The notes under the pieces are model-generated. The model saw nothing but the letters and a program-made list of their open reading frames with translations, was not told where the DNA came from and did no database searches. From Streptomyces sp. NBC_01460 (GTDB lineage Bacteria; Actinomycetota; Actinomycetes; Streptomycetales; Streptomycetaceae): 64,000 nucleotides of DNA. Made by a program: the position numbers and the translations under genes. The stretch is taken from NCBI RefSeq assembly GCF_036227405.1, contig NZ_CP109473.1, forward strand, positions 6,572,001-6,636,000. Direction: 5' to 3'. Positions 55,293 to 63,718 of this stretch are shown one piece after another (position 1 is the first letter of the stretch; every line of letters begins with the position of its first letter).

Positions 55293-55334
55293 CGCGGCTG
55301 CGCGGCCCCCCACCAGATCGGAGACTCCCGAACC

Positions 55335-56849
55335 ATGTCCACACCAGCTTCCGCCGGCGCCCCGCTCAGCGGCATCGAGACGTCCGGGACGTACCCGGTC
55401 CAGTATCGCTTCTCCCACGCGAAGAAGGGCAACCAGCACCTGGTGGTGGTCTTCGCCAACTTCGCCGCTCCTGATGACTACGGCTGGTCGAACGGGGTCT
55501 TCGGCAGCCTCCGGTCCAACATCCTGTGGATCCGGGACCAGTTCGACGGCCACAACAGTTACTACCTCTGCAAGGGTATGGACTTCGACCTGGAGCGGTC
55601 CGTCGTCACCCTGATATCGAACGTGATGACGTCGCTGGGCCTCACACCGGACCAGTGCACCATGTGGGGCGGCTCCAAGGGCGGCAGCGCGGCCCTCTAC
55701 TTCGGGCTGAAGTACGGGTTCCGCAACATCGTTTCGATCGTCCCGCAGTTCCGGATCGGCACCTACCTGGAAAAGCACCCGAAGGTCGCCGAGTACATGA
55801 TGGGACAGGTCACGGAGACCAACGTCCGCATTCTCGACAACGTGATCGCCGACCTGGCACGTGCCGGGGCGAACCGCGGTGCCAACATCTATGTGCTGTC
55901 CTCACCGCAGGACGAGCAGTGGCCGGTGCAGGTGGAGCCCTATCTCGGGCTGTTCAACGGCTACGAGAACTTCAACGTCATCTTCAGCGACTCCCCCCAC
56001 ATTCCCGATCACACCCAGGTGACCCGGCGGAACGTGCCGGTGCTCATGGGGTTGATCAACTTCCTCATCGACGGCATGGCTCCGCGCCTCGGCTTCGCCG
56101 TGAACGGCAGAGAACAGCCGGATGCCGACAGGTCCGGCATCGACCGCTACCTCGACGAGACGTCGCAGGTGCGCTCGTCCTTCCCCGCGCCGGTGGTCTT
56201 CACGCCTTCGCCAGGCCAGGTCCACGCACAGACCGCGCAGTTCACCGGCTCCGCGCCCGGCGCGGTGCGTGTCAGTTTCTGGGAACACGGCAAGTTCCTG
56301 GGATCGCCCAAGGTCGCGCCCGACGGCACATGGTCCTGGGACCTGGGCAGGCCCTGGTCCCAGGGCGACCACGCCGTTCGTGTCTTCGGTGTGGACGCCA
56401 CGGGTTTCGCCTCCCCGGCAGCCGACATCCCGTTCACCGTCCCGGCACCAGGATCCGCTCCGGTGGGCATGCTCCCTGAGCCCGGGCTCCCGGTACCGGC
56501 ACAACCCGGGACCGGTGTGGCCGCCCCGGGGCCGGTGATCTCGGTGCCGGCCGCCGGCCAGCAGATGCCGGGCCCGGTCATCGGACTCATGGGGTACGCG
56601 GCGGGCGCGGCGCAGGTGGAGTTCGTCGAGGACGGTATGCGGCTGGGGGCCGCGCCGGTCGAGCCTGACAGCAGGTGGTCCTGGGAATCCGGTTGGTCCT
56701 GGGCCGAGGGCCGGCACACCGTGGAGTGCTACGCGGTGGACATGCACGGCAACCTGTCCCAGCCTTCCGTGGTCACGTTCGGCGTGGTGTACGCCTACGC
56801 CTCACCGGCGGCTGATTCGCACCTCATGCAGGGGCACCGACCTGGATGA
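55335..56849 (+). CDS. Asp2/XcbB-like alpha/beta hydrolase with two Ig-like domains (copy 2)
   Basis: 504 residues, a tandem paralogue of the preceding protein along its whole length, roughly half identical in the hydrolase part. Nucleophile elbow GGSKGG (112-117), Ser114; Asp193 in SSPQDEQ; His226 in IPDHTQV. The same two C-terminal Ig-like modules follow (SAPGAVRVSFWEHGKF; DGTWSWDLGRPW). No signal peptide. ATG at 55335, 42 nt after copy 1, on the same strand. Its last 26 nt overlap the end of the convergent EEP gene. Duplicated catalytic genes suggest two related substrates or a hetero-oligomer. Confidence 0.72.
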   Translation: MSTPASAGAPLSGIETSGTYPVQYRFSHAKKGNQHLVVVFANFAAPDDYGWSNGVFGSLRSNILWIRDQFDGHNSYYLCKGMDFDLERSVVTLISNVMTSLGLTPDQCTMWGGSKGGSAALYFGLKYGFRNIVSIVPQFRIGTYLEKHPKVAEYMMGQVTETNVRILDNVIADLARAGANRGANIYVLSSPQDEQWPVQVEPYLGLFNGYENFNVIFSDSPHIPDHTQVTRRNVPVLMGLINFLIDGMAPRLGFAVNGREQPDADRSGIDRYLDETSQVRSSFPAPVVFTPSPGQVHAQTAQFTGSAPGAVRVSFWEHGKFLGSPKVAPDGTWSWDLGRPWSQGDHAVRVFGVDATGFASPAADIPFTVPAPGSAPVGMLPEPGLPVPAQPGTGVAAPGPVISVPAAGQQMPGPVIGLMGYAAGAAQVEFVEDGMRLGAAPVEPDSRWSWESGWSWAEGRHTVECYAVDMHGNLSQPSVVTFGVVYAYASPAADSHLMQGHRPG

Positions 56850-57732
56850 TCAGGGCCGAGTGGTCCGACGCCCCCGTGCCGCGGACGGAGCAGCCGGTCC
56901 TCGGCAACGCGGTGAACAGGTAATCGACCTTGTGGCCGGTGCTGTGCGTGGCCCTGCCCGCACGTGACGCGGGCGATCTCTGGTCGCATTCCCGGTAGGT
57001 CCGGTAGGCGGCGTACGGCCAGATCCAGCTGTCCCTGTCGGCGCTCCGCGGCGGTGCGCTGTTCAGGTCGCCGCCGAACACCGTGCGCTCATCCGCCGCA
57101 CCCACCAGTGACTTCAGCTGGTCGTCGCGGAACTCCCGGTCGGCATGCGCCCGGTCACCGTTCGGCAGACTGAGATGTGCGTTGCACACCCGCACGGCGA
57201 GGGCGGCCGCCGTCGCGCAGACGATCCCCCGGTGCAGCCCGACCGCCGGCTGCCGGGTGGACACCACCGACACCTCGGTGAGCGGAGAGAGCGCGAGAAG
57301 CGCCAGGCCCGCCGTCCCTCGGCGCGCTTCCGCGCACCGGACGGCGGTGCGCCGGCCCTCGGCGTCCTGGACGGCATAGGGCAGAAAGGTGCTGTGCCAG
57401 TCCTCTCCCAGCTCATTCCGGGCGTCGGTGAGGTCGCCGGCACAGACTTCCTGCAGCATCACCACGTCCGTGCGGTCGCTGCCGGCCAGCCGTTTCAGCG
57501 CACGGATCTTCTCGGTACGGGTTCCGGTGCTCTCACAGTTCCACTGCAGGACCCCGCACATGTTCCAGGTCGCGATACGCAGGTGCCCCGGCGCGGCGTC
57601 CGGGGCCCACGCCCGGGTGGCGTGCAGCGGCTGCGACAGCCCGAGGAGGAGGGCGCACACCGTCAGCACCGGCCACCTGCGGTGGAGCGGCGCTGCGGGG
57701 CCCTTCGGTAGCTTTCCGGCGCGACGCCGCAT
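56824..57732 (-). CDS. Secreted endonuclease/exonuclease/phosphatase-family protein
   Basis: 302 residues. The signal peptide (RRWPVLTVCALLLGLSQPL) is cleaved near ARAWA. The EEP fold is intact: Asn57 in ATWNMCG, Glu95 in MLQEVC, a histidine/asparagine pair in CNAHLSLPNGD, GGDLNSAPP and the final GTGASDHSALI. These are the metal-dependent active sites shared by DNase I-like nucleases, sphingomyelinases and phosphatases. Cys pairs suggest an extracellular, disulphide-stabilised enzyme. ATG at 57732 chosen so that the signal peptide is N-terminal. It could hydrolyse DNA, phospholipid or a phosphodiester polymer. Confidence 0.82.
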   Translation of the reverse strand: MRRRAGKLPKGPAAPLHRRWPVLTVCALLLGLSQPLHATRAWAPDAAPGHLRIATWNMCGVLQWNCESTGTRTEKIRALKRLAGSDRTDVVMLQEVCAGDLTDARNELGEDWHSTFLPYAVQDAEGRRTAVRCAEARRGTAGLALLALSPLTEVSVVSTRQPAVGLHRGIVCATAAALAVRVCNAHLSLPNGDRAHADREFRDDQLKSLVGAADERTVFGGDLNSAPPRSADRDSWIWPYAAYRTYRECDQRSPASRAGRATHSTGHKVDYLFTALPRTGCSVRGTGASDHSALIIQVGAPA

Positions 57733-57768
57733 GACCTGTTCTTCCCGCCTGCCCGAGCCCGAACGGGA

Positions 57769-57802
57769 ACGGGCCGTACGGAAATGATCCCGTACGGCCC
57801 GT
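57769..57802 (-). terminator. Terminator of the fadBA operon
   Basis: A perfect 13-bp stem (57769-57781 with 57790-57802) and an 8-nt loop, 19 nt past the fadB stop. Confidence 0.88.
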
Positions 57803-57820
57803 CCATGGAGAAATTCGCGG

Positions 57821-59950
57821 CTACGCCGGAACGCTCGCCACACCCTGCGCGAGGAACGGCTTGCCGTTCACCCGCTGCGAGACACCCTCGCGGTCCAGGT
57901 ACGGCGTGATGCCGCCCAGGTGGAAGGGCCAGCCGGCGCCCGTGATCAGGCAGAGGTCGATGTCCTGGGGCTCGGCGACGACGCCCTCGGCGAGCATCAG
58001 GCCGATCTCCTGCGCCACCGCGTCCAGGACGCGGTCACGGACCTGCTCCTCCGTCAGGACGGTGTCGCCCTGCTTCAGGAGGGCGGCGACCTCGGGGTCC
58101 AGCTCCGGCTTGCCGGAATCGTAGACGTAGAAGCCGCGCTTGCCGGCCTTGACGACCGCCGCGAGGTTCTCGGAGACCGTGAAGCGGTCCGGGAACGCGC
58201 GGTTCAGGGTCTCGGAGACGTGCAGACCGATCGCAGGGCCGACCAGCTCCAGGAGCACCAGCGGGGACATCGGCAGGCCGAGGGGCTCGATGGCCTTCTC
58301 CGCCGTCTCGACCGGGGTGCCCTCGTCGATGATGTTCTGGATCTCGCCCATGAAGCGGGTGAGGATGCGGTTGACGACGAACGCCGGGGCGTCCTTCACC
58401 AGGACCGCGGTCTTCTTCAGCTTGCGGGCGACACCGAAGGCCGTGGCCAGCGAGGCGTCGTCCGTCTGCTCGCCGCGGACGATCTCCAGGAGCGGGAGGA
58501 TCGCGACCGGGTTGAAGAAGTGGAAGCCGACGACCCGCTCGGGGTTCTTCAGCTTCGAGGCCATCTCGGTGACCGAGAGGGACGAGGTGTTCGTGGCGAG
58601 GATCGCGTGCGCCGGGGCGACCGCCTCGACCTCCGCGAACACCTGCTGCTTGACGCCGATCTCCTCGAAGACGGCCTCGATGATGAAGTCGGCGTCGGAG
58701 AAGCCCTCCGCCTTGTCCAGCACACCGGAGACCAGGGCCTTCAGGCGGTTGGCCTTGTCCTGGTTGATGCGGCCCTTGCCGAGCAGCTTGTCGATCTCGG
58801 CCTGGACGTAGCCCACACCCTTGTCGACACGCTCCTGGTCGATGTCCGTGAGGACGACCGGGACCTCCAGGCGGCGGAGGAAGAGCAGCGCGAGCTGGCT
58901 GGCCATCAGGCCCGCGCCCACGACGCCGACCTTGGTGACCGGACGGGCCAGGGCCTTGTCCGGTGCGCCGGCCGGGCGCTTGGCGCGCTTCTGGACCAGG
59001 TTGAAGGAGTAGATCCCGGAGCGCAGCTCGCCGCCCATGATCAGGTCCGCGAGGGCCTGGTCCTCGGCGTCGAAGCCGGCGCCCAGGTCACCGCTCTTGG
59101 CCGCGGCGATGATCTCCAGCGCGCGGTACGCGGCCGGGGCCGCCCCGTGCACCTTGGAGTCGGCGACGGCCTTACCGCGCGCGACGGCCTGGTCCCAGGC
59201 GTCACCGCGGTCGACCTCGGGCCGCTCGACCGCGATCTCGCCCTTGAGGACGGACGCGGTCCAGATCAGCGACTGCTCCAGGAAGTCCGCGCCCTCGAAG
59301 ATCGCGTCGGCGATCCCGAGCTCGAAGACCTGCTTGCCCTTGAGCTGACGGTTCTGGTTGAGCGAGTTCTCGATGATCACCGAGACGGCGCGGTCGGCGC
59401 CGATCAGGTTCGGGAGCAGCGCGCAGCCGCCCCAGCCGGGGACCAGGCCGAGGAAGACCTCGGGCAGCGAGAACGCCGGCAGCGCGCTGGAGACGGTGCG
59501 GTAGGAGCAGTGCAGACCGATCTCCACACCGCCGCCCATGGCCGCGCCGTTGTAGTACGCGAAGGTCGGGACCGCGAGGCCGGACAGGCGGCGGAAGACG
59601 TCGTGGCCGCCCTTGCCGATGGCCAGCGCGTCCTTGTGGTCCTTGAGGAGCTCGACGCCCTTGAGGTCCGCGCCGACCGCGAAGATGAACGGCTTGCCGG
59701 TCACACCGACGCCGACGATCGTGCCCTCGGCCGCCTCCTTCTCGACCTGGTCGACGGCGGCGTCCAGGTTCGCCAGCGACTGCGGGCCGATGGTGGTCGG
59801 CTTGGTGTGGTCGAAGCCGTTGTCCAGCGTGATGAGCGCGAAGCGCCCCGCACCGCCGGGCAGGTCGAGGTGGCGTACGTGCGCCTGCGTGACGACCTCG
59901 CCGGGGAACAGCTCGGCCGCACCCTTCAGAAGCTCAGTGGTGGAGCTCAC
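57821..59950 (-). CDS. fadB: Fatty-acid oxidation complex alpha subunit (enoyl-CoA hydratase/3-hydroxyacyl-CoA dehydrogenase)
   Basis: 709 residues. Residues 1-300 form a crotonase domain (AAMGGGVEIGLHCSY; LVPGWGG). Then comes the NAD-binding 3-hydroxyacyl-CoA dehydrogenase (VGVVGAGLMASQLAL near 330; ILATNTSSLSV; VVGFHFFNP with the catalytic histidine) and two C-terminal dehydrogenase modules. It performs the hydration and second oxidation of beta-oxidation. GTG start whose TGA-side overlaps the upstream thiolase stop by 4 nt (GTGA), so it is coupled to fadA. Terminated by a 13-bp hairpin. Confidence 0.95.
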   Translation of the reverse strand: MSSTTELLKGAAELFPGEVVTQAHVRHLDLPGGAGRFALITLDNGFDHTKPTTIGPQSLANLDAAVDQVEKEAAEGTIVGVGVTGKPFIFAVGADLKGVELLKDHKDALAIGKGGHDVFRRLSGLAVPTFAYYNGAAMGGGVEIGLHCSYRTVSSALPAFSLPEVFLGLVPGWGGCALLPNLIGADRAVSVIIENSLNQNRQLKGKQVFELGIADAIFEGADFLEQSLIWTASVLKGEIAVERPEVDRGDAWDQAVARGKAVADSKVHGAAPAAYRALEIIAAAKSGDLGAGFDAEDQALADLIMGGELRSGIYSFNLVQKRAKRPAGAPDKALARPVTKVGVVGAGLMASQLALLFLRRLEVPVVLTDIDQERVDKGVGYVQAEIDKLLGKGRINQDKANRLKALVSGVLDKAEGFSDADFIIEAVFEEIGVKQQVFAEVEAVAPAHAILATNTSSLSVTEMASKLKNPERVVGFHFFNPVAILPLLEIVRGEQTDDASLATAFGVARKLKKTAVLVKDAPAFVVNRILTRFMGEIQNIIDEGTPVETAEKAIEPLGLPMSPLVLLELVGPAIGLHVSETLNRAFPDRFTVSENLAAVVKAGKRGFYVYDSGKPELDPEVAALLKQGDTVLTEEQVRDRVLDAVAQEIGLMLAEGVVAEPQDIDLCLITGAGWPFHLGGITPYLDREGVSQRVNGKPFLAQGVASVPA

Positions 59951-61167
59951 TTGTTGCCTCCGTTGAAGTTCGGGTTCTCCCAGACGACCGTCGCGCCCAT
60001 GCCGAAGCCGACGCACATGGTCGTCAGGCCGTAGCGGACCTCCGGCTGCTCCTCGAACTGGCGGGCCAGCTGAGTCATCAGGCGGACGCCGGAGGAGGCG
60101 AGCGGGTGACCGTAGGCGATCGCGCCGCCGTACTGGTTGACGCGCTGGTCGTCGTCGGCGATGCCGTAGTGCTCCAGGAAGGCGAGCACCTGCACGGCGA
60201 AGGCCTCGTTGATCTCGAAGAGACCGATGTCCTCGATGGAGAGGCCGGCCTTGGCCAGGGCCTTCTCCGTCGCCGGGATCGGGCCGTAGCCCATGACCTC
60301 GGGCTCGACACCCGCGAAGGCGTACGACACGAGGCGCATCTTGACCGGGAGGCCCAGCTCGCGGGCGGTCTCCTCGGAGGCGAGCAGCGAGGCGGTGGCG
60401 CCGTCGTTGAGACCCGCGGCGTTACCGGCCGTCACGCGGCCGTGGGCGCGGAAGGGGGTCTTCAGACCGGCCAGGGACTCCAGTGTGGTGCCCGGGCGCA
60501 TCGGCTCGTCGGCGGTGACCAGGCCCCAGCCCGTCTCGCCCGCCTCGGCGTTGGTGCGGCGTACGGAGACCGGCACGAGGTCCTGCTGGATCTTGCCGTT
60601 GGCGTAGGCCTTGGCGGCCTTCTCCTGCGAGCGGACCGCGTACTCGTCGGCGCGCTGCTTGGTGATCGAGGGGTACCGGTCGTGCAGGTTCTCCGCGGTC
60701 ATGCCCATGAAGAGGGCGGACTCGTCGACCAGCTTCTCCGACACGAGGCGCGGGTTCGGGTCCACGCTCTCGCCCATCGGGTGGCGGCCCATGTGCTCGA
60801 CACCGCCCGCGATGACGACGTCGTACGCGCCGAAGGCGATGGAACCGGCCGTCGCGGTGACGGCGGTGAGGGCGCCCGCACACATGCGGTCGATGGAGTA
60901 ACCGGGCACCGACTGCGGCAGACCGGCCAGGATCCCGGCGGTGCGCCCGAGGGTGAGGCCCTGGTCGCCGATCTGGGTGGTCGCGGCGATGGCGACCTCG
61001 TCGATCTTCGCGGGGTCCAGGTCCGGGTTGCGGCGCAGCAGCTCCCGGATGGCCTTCACGACGAGATCGTCGGCGCGGGTCTCGTGGTAGATGCCCTTCG
61101 GGCCCGCTTTGCCGAACGGGGTGCGGACGCCGTCGACGAAGACGACGTCCCGGATGGTACGAGGCAC
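59947..61167 (-). CDS. fadA: Acetyl-CoA C-acyltransferase (thiolase)
   Basis: 406 residues. Nucleophile Cys96 in DRMCAGAL, second-site histidine in YGHPLASSG and acid/base cysteine in TMCVGFGMGA. It cleaves 3-ketoacyl-CoA to acetyl-CoA, the last step of beta-oxidation, as partner of FadB. GTG start at 61167 behind GGAGGAG. First gene of the fadA-fadB pair, with a 4-nt overlap between them. The 214-nt gap upstream holds its promoter and no other gene. Confidence 0.95.
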   Translation of the reverse strand: MPRTIRDVVFVDGVRTPFGKAGPKGIYHETRADDLVVKAIRELLRRNPDLDPAKIDEVAIAATTQIGDQGLTLGRTAGILAGLPQSVPGYSIDRMCAGALTAVTATAGSIAFGAYDVVIAGGVEHMGRHPMGESVDPNPRLVSEKLVDESALFMGMTAENLHDRYPSITKQRADEYAVRSQEKAAKAYANGKIQQDLVPVSVRRTNAEAGETGWGLVTADEPMRPGTTLESLAGLKTPFRAHGRVTAGNAAGLNDGATASLLASEETARELGLPVKMRLVSYAFAGVEPEVMGYGPIPATEKALAKAGLSIEDIGLFEINEAFAVQVLAFLEHYGIADDDQRVNQYGGAIAYGHPLASSGVRLMTQLARQFEEQPEVRYGLTTMCVGFGMGATVVWENPNFNGGNK

Positions 61168-61381
61168 GGTGGCTCTCCTCCAGGGTGCGGGATGGCACTG
61201 CTGCGGGCGCACGCATCGGCGCGCCACGACCCTCATGCTACTTGCGGGTAACCAGACTGCCCACCCCCCGTCGCCGGAGCGGCGAACGTCACACGGGGCG
61301 GGGGCCTCGCCGGCGCCCCGGGAGGTCCGGGTAACTGGCGTGAATTCGATCCTCCTGGACGGGGCGGTCCCCGGTGTGCTC

Positions 61382-61433
61382 CCGACACGCGTACGCCCCC
61401 CGCCGGATCCGGCGGGGGGCGTACGCGTGTCGG
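61382..61433 (-). terminator. Perfect 52-bp palindrome, terminator of rnd
   Basis: Every base from 61382 to 61433 pairs about the centre GGA/TCC. It lies 6 nt past the RNase D stop. One of the strongest hairpins in the window. Confidence 0.9.
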
Positions 61434-61439
61434 TCCGTC

Positions 61440-62714
61440 TCAGGCGCTGGTGTCCAGGGCCCGCAGCAGCAGCGGGCCGACCTGGGTGATCTGCCAGTGG
61501 CGCGCGCCGTGTCCGGCGAGGGCGTTCTCGACGGTGTCCGGGGTCAGGACCTTGGGCGGCTCCCAGCAGACCCGGCGCACGGTGTCGGGGGTGATCAGGT
61601 TCTCCTGCGGCAGGTGCAGCCGCTCGGCGAGCTCCGACACCGCGGTGCGGGCCGCCGACAGCCGGGCCGCGGCGGCCGGGTCCTTGTCGGCCCAGGAGCG
61701 GGGCGGCGGAGGGCCGGCGGGCTGCTGGCCGGGCTGCGGCAGCTCCGACTCGGGCAGCTCCTTGGCCCGGTCGACGGCCGCCTGCCACTGCTCCAGCTGA
61801 CGGCGCCCCATGCGGTGCCCGAAGCCGGGCAGCGCGGTGAGCGCCTGCACGTTCACCGGGAGGGCCAGGGCCGCCTCGATGATTGCGGCGTCGCCGAGCA
61901 CCTTGCCGGGCGAGATGTCACGCCGCTGCGCCACCTGGTCACGGGCGGTCCACAGCTCCCGTACGACCGCGATCTGGCGGCGGCGGCGCACCTTGTGCAT
62001 GCCGGAGGTGCGGCGCCAGGGATCCTTGCGCGGGGGAGCCGGCGGGGCCGAGGCGATCGCGTCGAACTCCTCCAGCGCCCACTCCAGCTTGCCCTGCCGG
62101 TCCAGCTCCTCCTCCAGGGCGTCGCGCAGGTCCACCAGCAGCTCGACGTCGAGCGCGGCGTAGCGCAGCCAGGGGTCGGGCAGGGGTCGGGTGGACCAGT
62201 CGACCGCCGAGTGGCCCTTCTCCAGGGCGTAGCCGAGGACGTTCTCCACTATGGCGCCCAGTCCGACGCGCGGGAATCCCGCCAGCCGTCCGGCGAGCTC
62301 CGTGTCGAAGAGCGAGGTCGGGGTCATGCCTATGTCGCGGAGGCAGGGCAGGTCCTGGGTGGCGGCGTGCAGGATCCACTCGGTGCCGGTGAGCGCCTGG
62401 CCGAGACCGGAGAGGTCGGGGCAGCCGACCGGGTCGATCAGCGCGCTCCCGGCGCCCTCGCGGCGCAGCTGCACGAGGTAGGCGCGCTGTCCGTAGCGGT
62501 AGCCCGAGGCGCGCTCGGCGTCGACGGCGACGGGGCCGGTGCCCGCGGCGAAGGCCGCGACCACCCGGGCCAGCGCGTCGTCGTCCGCCACCACCGGCGG
62601 GATGCCCTCGCGCGGTTCGAGCAAGGGGATCGGCGCCGGGGCGACGTCGTCCGGGGGAGCGCCCCCGGTGGTTCGCAGTGAGGTGTCTGCTGCGGTCTCT
62701 TGGGCGTCGGTCAC
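61440..62714 (-). CDS. rnd: Ribonuclease D
   Basis: 424 residues. The DEDD-type 3'-5' exonuclease domain has D65 and E67 (VAVDAERASG), D121 (HAATQDLPCL), and Y185/D189 (LRYAALDVEL). An HRDC domain (about 225-300) and a C-terminal extension with a proline-rich linker follow. It trims tRNA and other RNA 3' ends. GTG start at 62714 with only a weak ribosome site. Lies between two perfect-palindrome terminators, hence its own unit. Confidence 0.94.
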   Translation of the reverse strand: MTDAQETAADTSLRTTGGAPPDDVAPAPIPLLEPREGIPPVVADDDALARVVAAFAAGTGPVAVDAERASGYRYGQRAYLVQLRREGAGSALIDPVGCPDLSGLGQALTGTEWILHAATQDLPCLRDIGMTPTSLFDTELAGRLAGFPRVGLGAIVENVLGYALEKGHSAVDWSTRPLPDPWLRYAALDVELLVDLRDALEEELDRQGKLEWALEEFDAIASAPPAPPRKDPWRRTSGMHKVRRRRQIAVVRELWTARDQVAQRRDISPGKVLGDAAIIEAALALPVNVQALTALPGFGHRMGRRQLEQWQAAVDRAKELPESELPQPGQQPAGPPPPRSWADKDPAAAARLSAARTAVSELAERLHLPQENLITPDTVRRVCWEPPKVLTPDTVENALAGHGARHWQITQVGPLLLRALDTSA

Positions 62715-62742
62715 ATGCCAAGGGTATCTGTGTATGTGCGTC

Positions 62743-62772
62743 GCCCGCCGACGGAACGTTCCGTCGGCGGGC
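62743..62772 (-). terminator. Perfect 30-bp palindrome, terminator of the response-regulator gene
   Basis: GCCCGCCGACGGAAC followed directly by its reverse complement, 59 nt past the response-regulator stop. Confidence 0.85.
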
Positions 62773-62831
62773 GGGCATGCACGTAAACCGGCCGGATACG
62801 CATCCGCGCAGGTGCCGGCGGGGAGTGGGGG

Positions 62832-63494
62832 TCAGTGGATGATGCCCGTCCGCAGGGCCACGGCGACCATTCCGGCGCGGTCCCCGGTGCCGAGCTTGCG
62901 GGCGATGCGGGCGAGGTGGCTCTTCACGGTGAGTGCGGAGAGGCCCATCGAGACGCCGATGGCCTTGTTGGACTGGCCTTCGGCGACCAGGCGGAGCACC
63001 TCCACCTCACGGCCGGAGAGTTCGCGGTAGCCGCCCGGGTGGCTCGGGGAACCGGGGGGCCGACGGTGCATACGGGCGGCATTGGCGCCGATCGGGGCGA
63101 CGCCGGGACGGGTGGGGTGGCCGATGTTGGTACGGGTGCCGGTGACGACGTAGCCCTTCACGCCGCCCGCGAGGGCGTTGCGCACGGCGCCGATGTCATC
63201 GGCGGCGGAGAGGGCGAGGCCGTTCGGCCAGCCGGCGGCTCGGGTCTCGGACAGCAGGGTCAGCCCGGAACCGTCGGGCAGGTGGACGTCGGCAACGCAG
63301 ATGTCGCGCGGGTTGCCGACGCGGGGGCGGGCCTCCGCGATGGACGACGCCTCGATGACGTCACGAACTCCGAGGGCCCACAGATGGCGGGTGACGGTGG
63401 AACGGACGCGCGGGTCGGCCACGACGACCATGGCCGTCGGCTTGTTCGGGCGGTAGGCGACCAGGCTTGCGGGCTGCTCGAGGAGAACGGACAC
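62832..63494 (-). CDS. NarL/LuxR-type response regulator, orphan
   Basis: 220 residues. Receiver domain about 20-120: phosphoacceptor Asp69 (VADVHLPDGSG) and Lys113 (VKGYV) are present, but the usual acidic pair is reduced to one residue (VVADPR). C-terminal LuxR-type HTH (LSGREVEVLRLVAEGQSNKA; LTVKSHLARIARKL). GTG start at 63494 behind AGGAGG. No sensor kinase is adjacent. It may respond to a distant kinase or bind a ligand rather than be phosphorylated. The 5' region (63495-63670) has AT-rich DNA and no gene. Confidence 0.9.
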   Translation of the reverse strand: MSVLLEQPASLVAYRPNKPTAMVVVADPRVRSTVTRHLWALGVRDVIEASSIAEARPRVGNPRDICVADVHLPDGSGLTLLSETRAAGWPNGLALSAADDIGAVRNALAGGVKGYVVTGTRTNIGHPTRPGVAPIGANAARMHRRPPGSPSHPGGYRELSGREVEVLRLVAEGQSNKAIGVSMGLSALTVKSHLARIARKLGTGDRAGMVAVALRTGIIH

Positions 63495-63670
63495 CAGGCC
63501 TCCTGGGGAGTGGAGTGGCGGGACGGGCCGGCTCGGGGATGAAGCCGGGGCGAACCGTGCTTGAAGGGTCATTGACCTCTTCGGCAGCAGGTGCGTCCTC
63601 CTTTAGAGGAAGATCACGATTTAGTGAGTAACAATTCGGGCAAATAGGACGCGCGATCGATTGTACGAAA

Positions 63671-63701
63671 GGAGAGCCGGTCCCTGTGCGACCGGCTCTC
63701 C
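63671..63701 (-). terminator. Terminator of the DUF3000 gene
   Basis: An 11-bp stem (63671-63681 with 63691-63701) and a 9-nt loop. On the minus strand it is followed by CTTTCG. Confidence 0.8.
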
Positions 63702-63718
63702 TCAAATGTGACGCAGCG

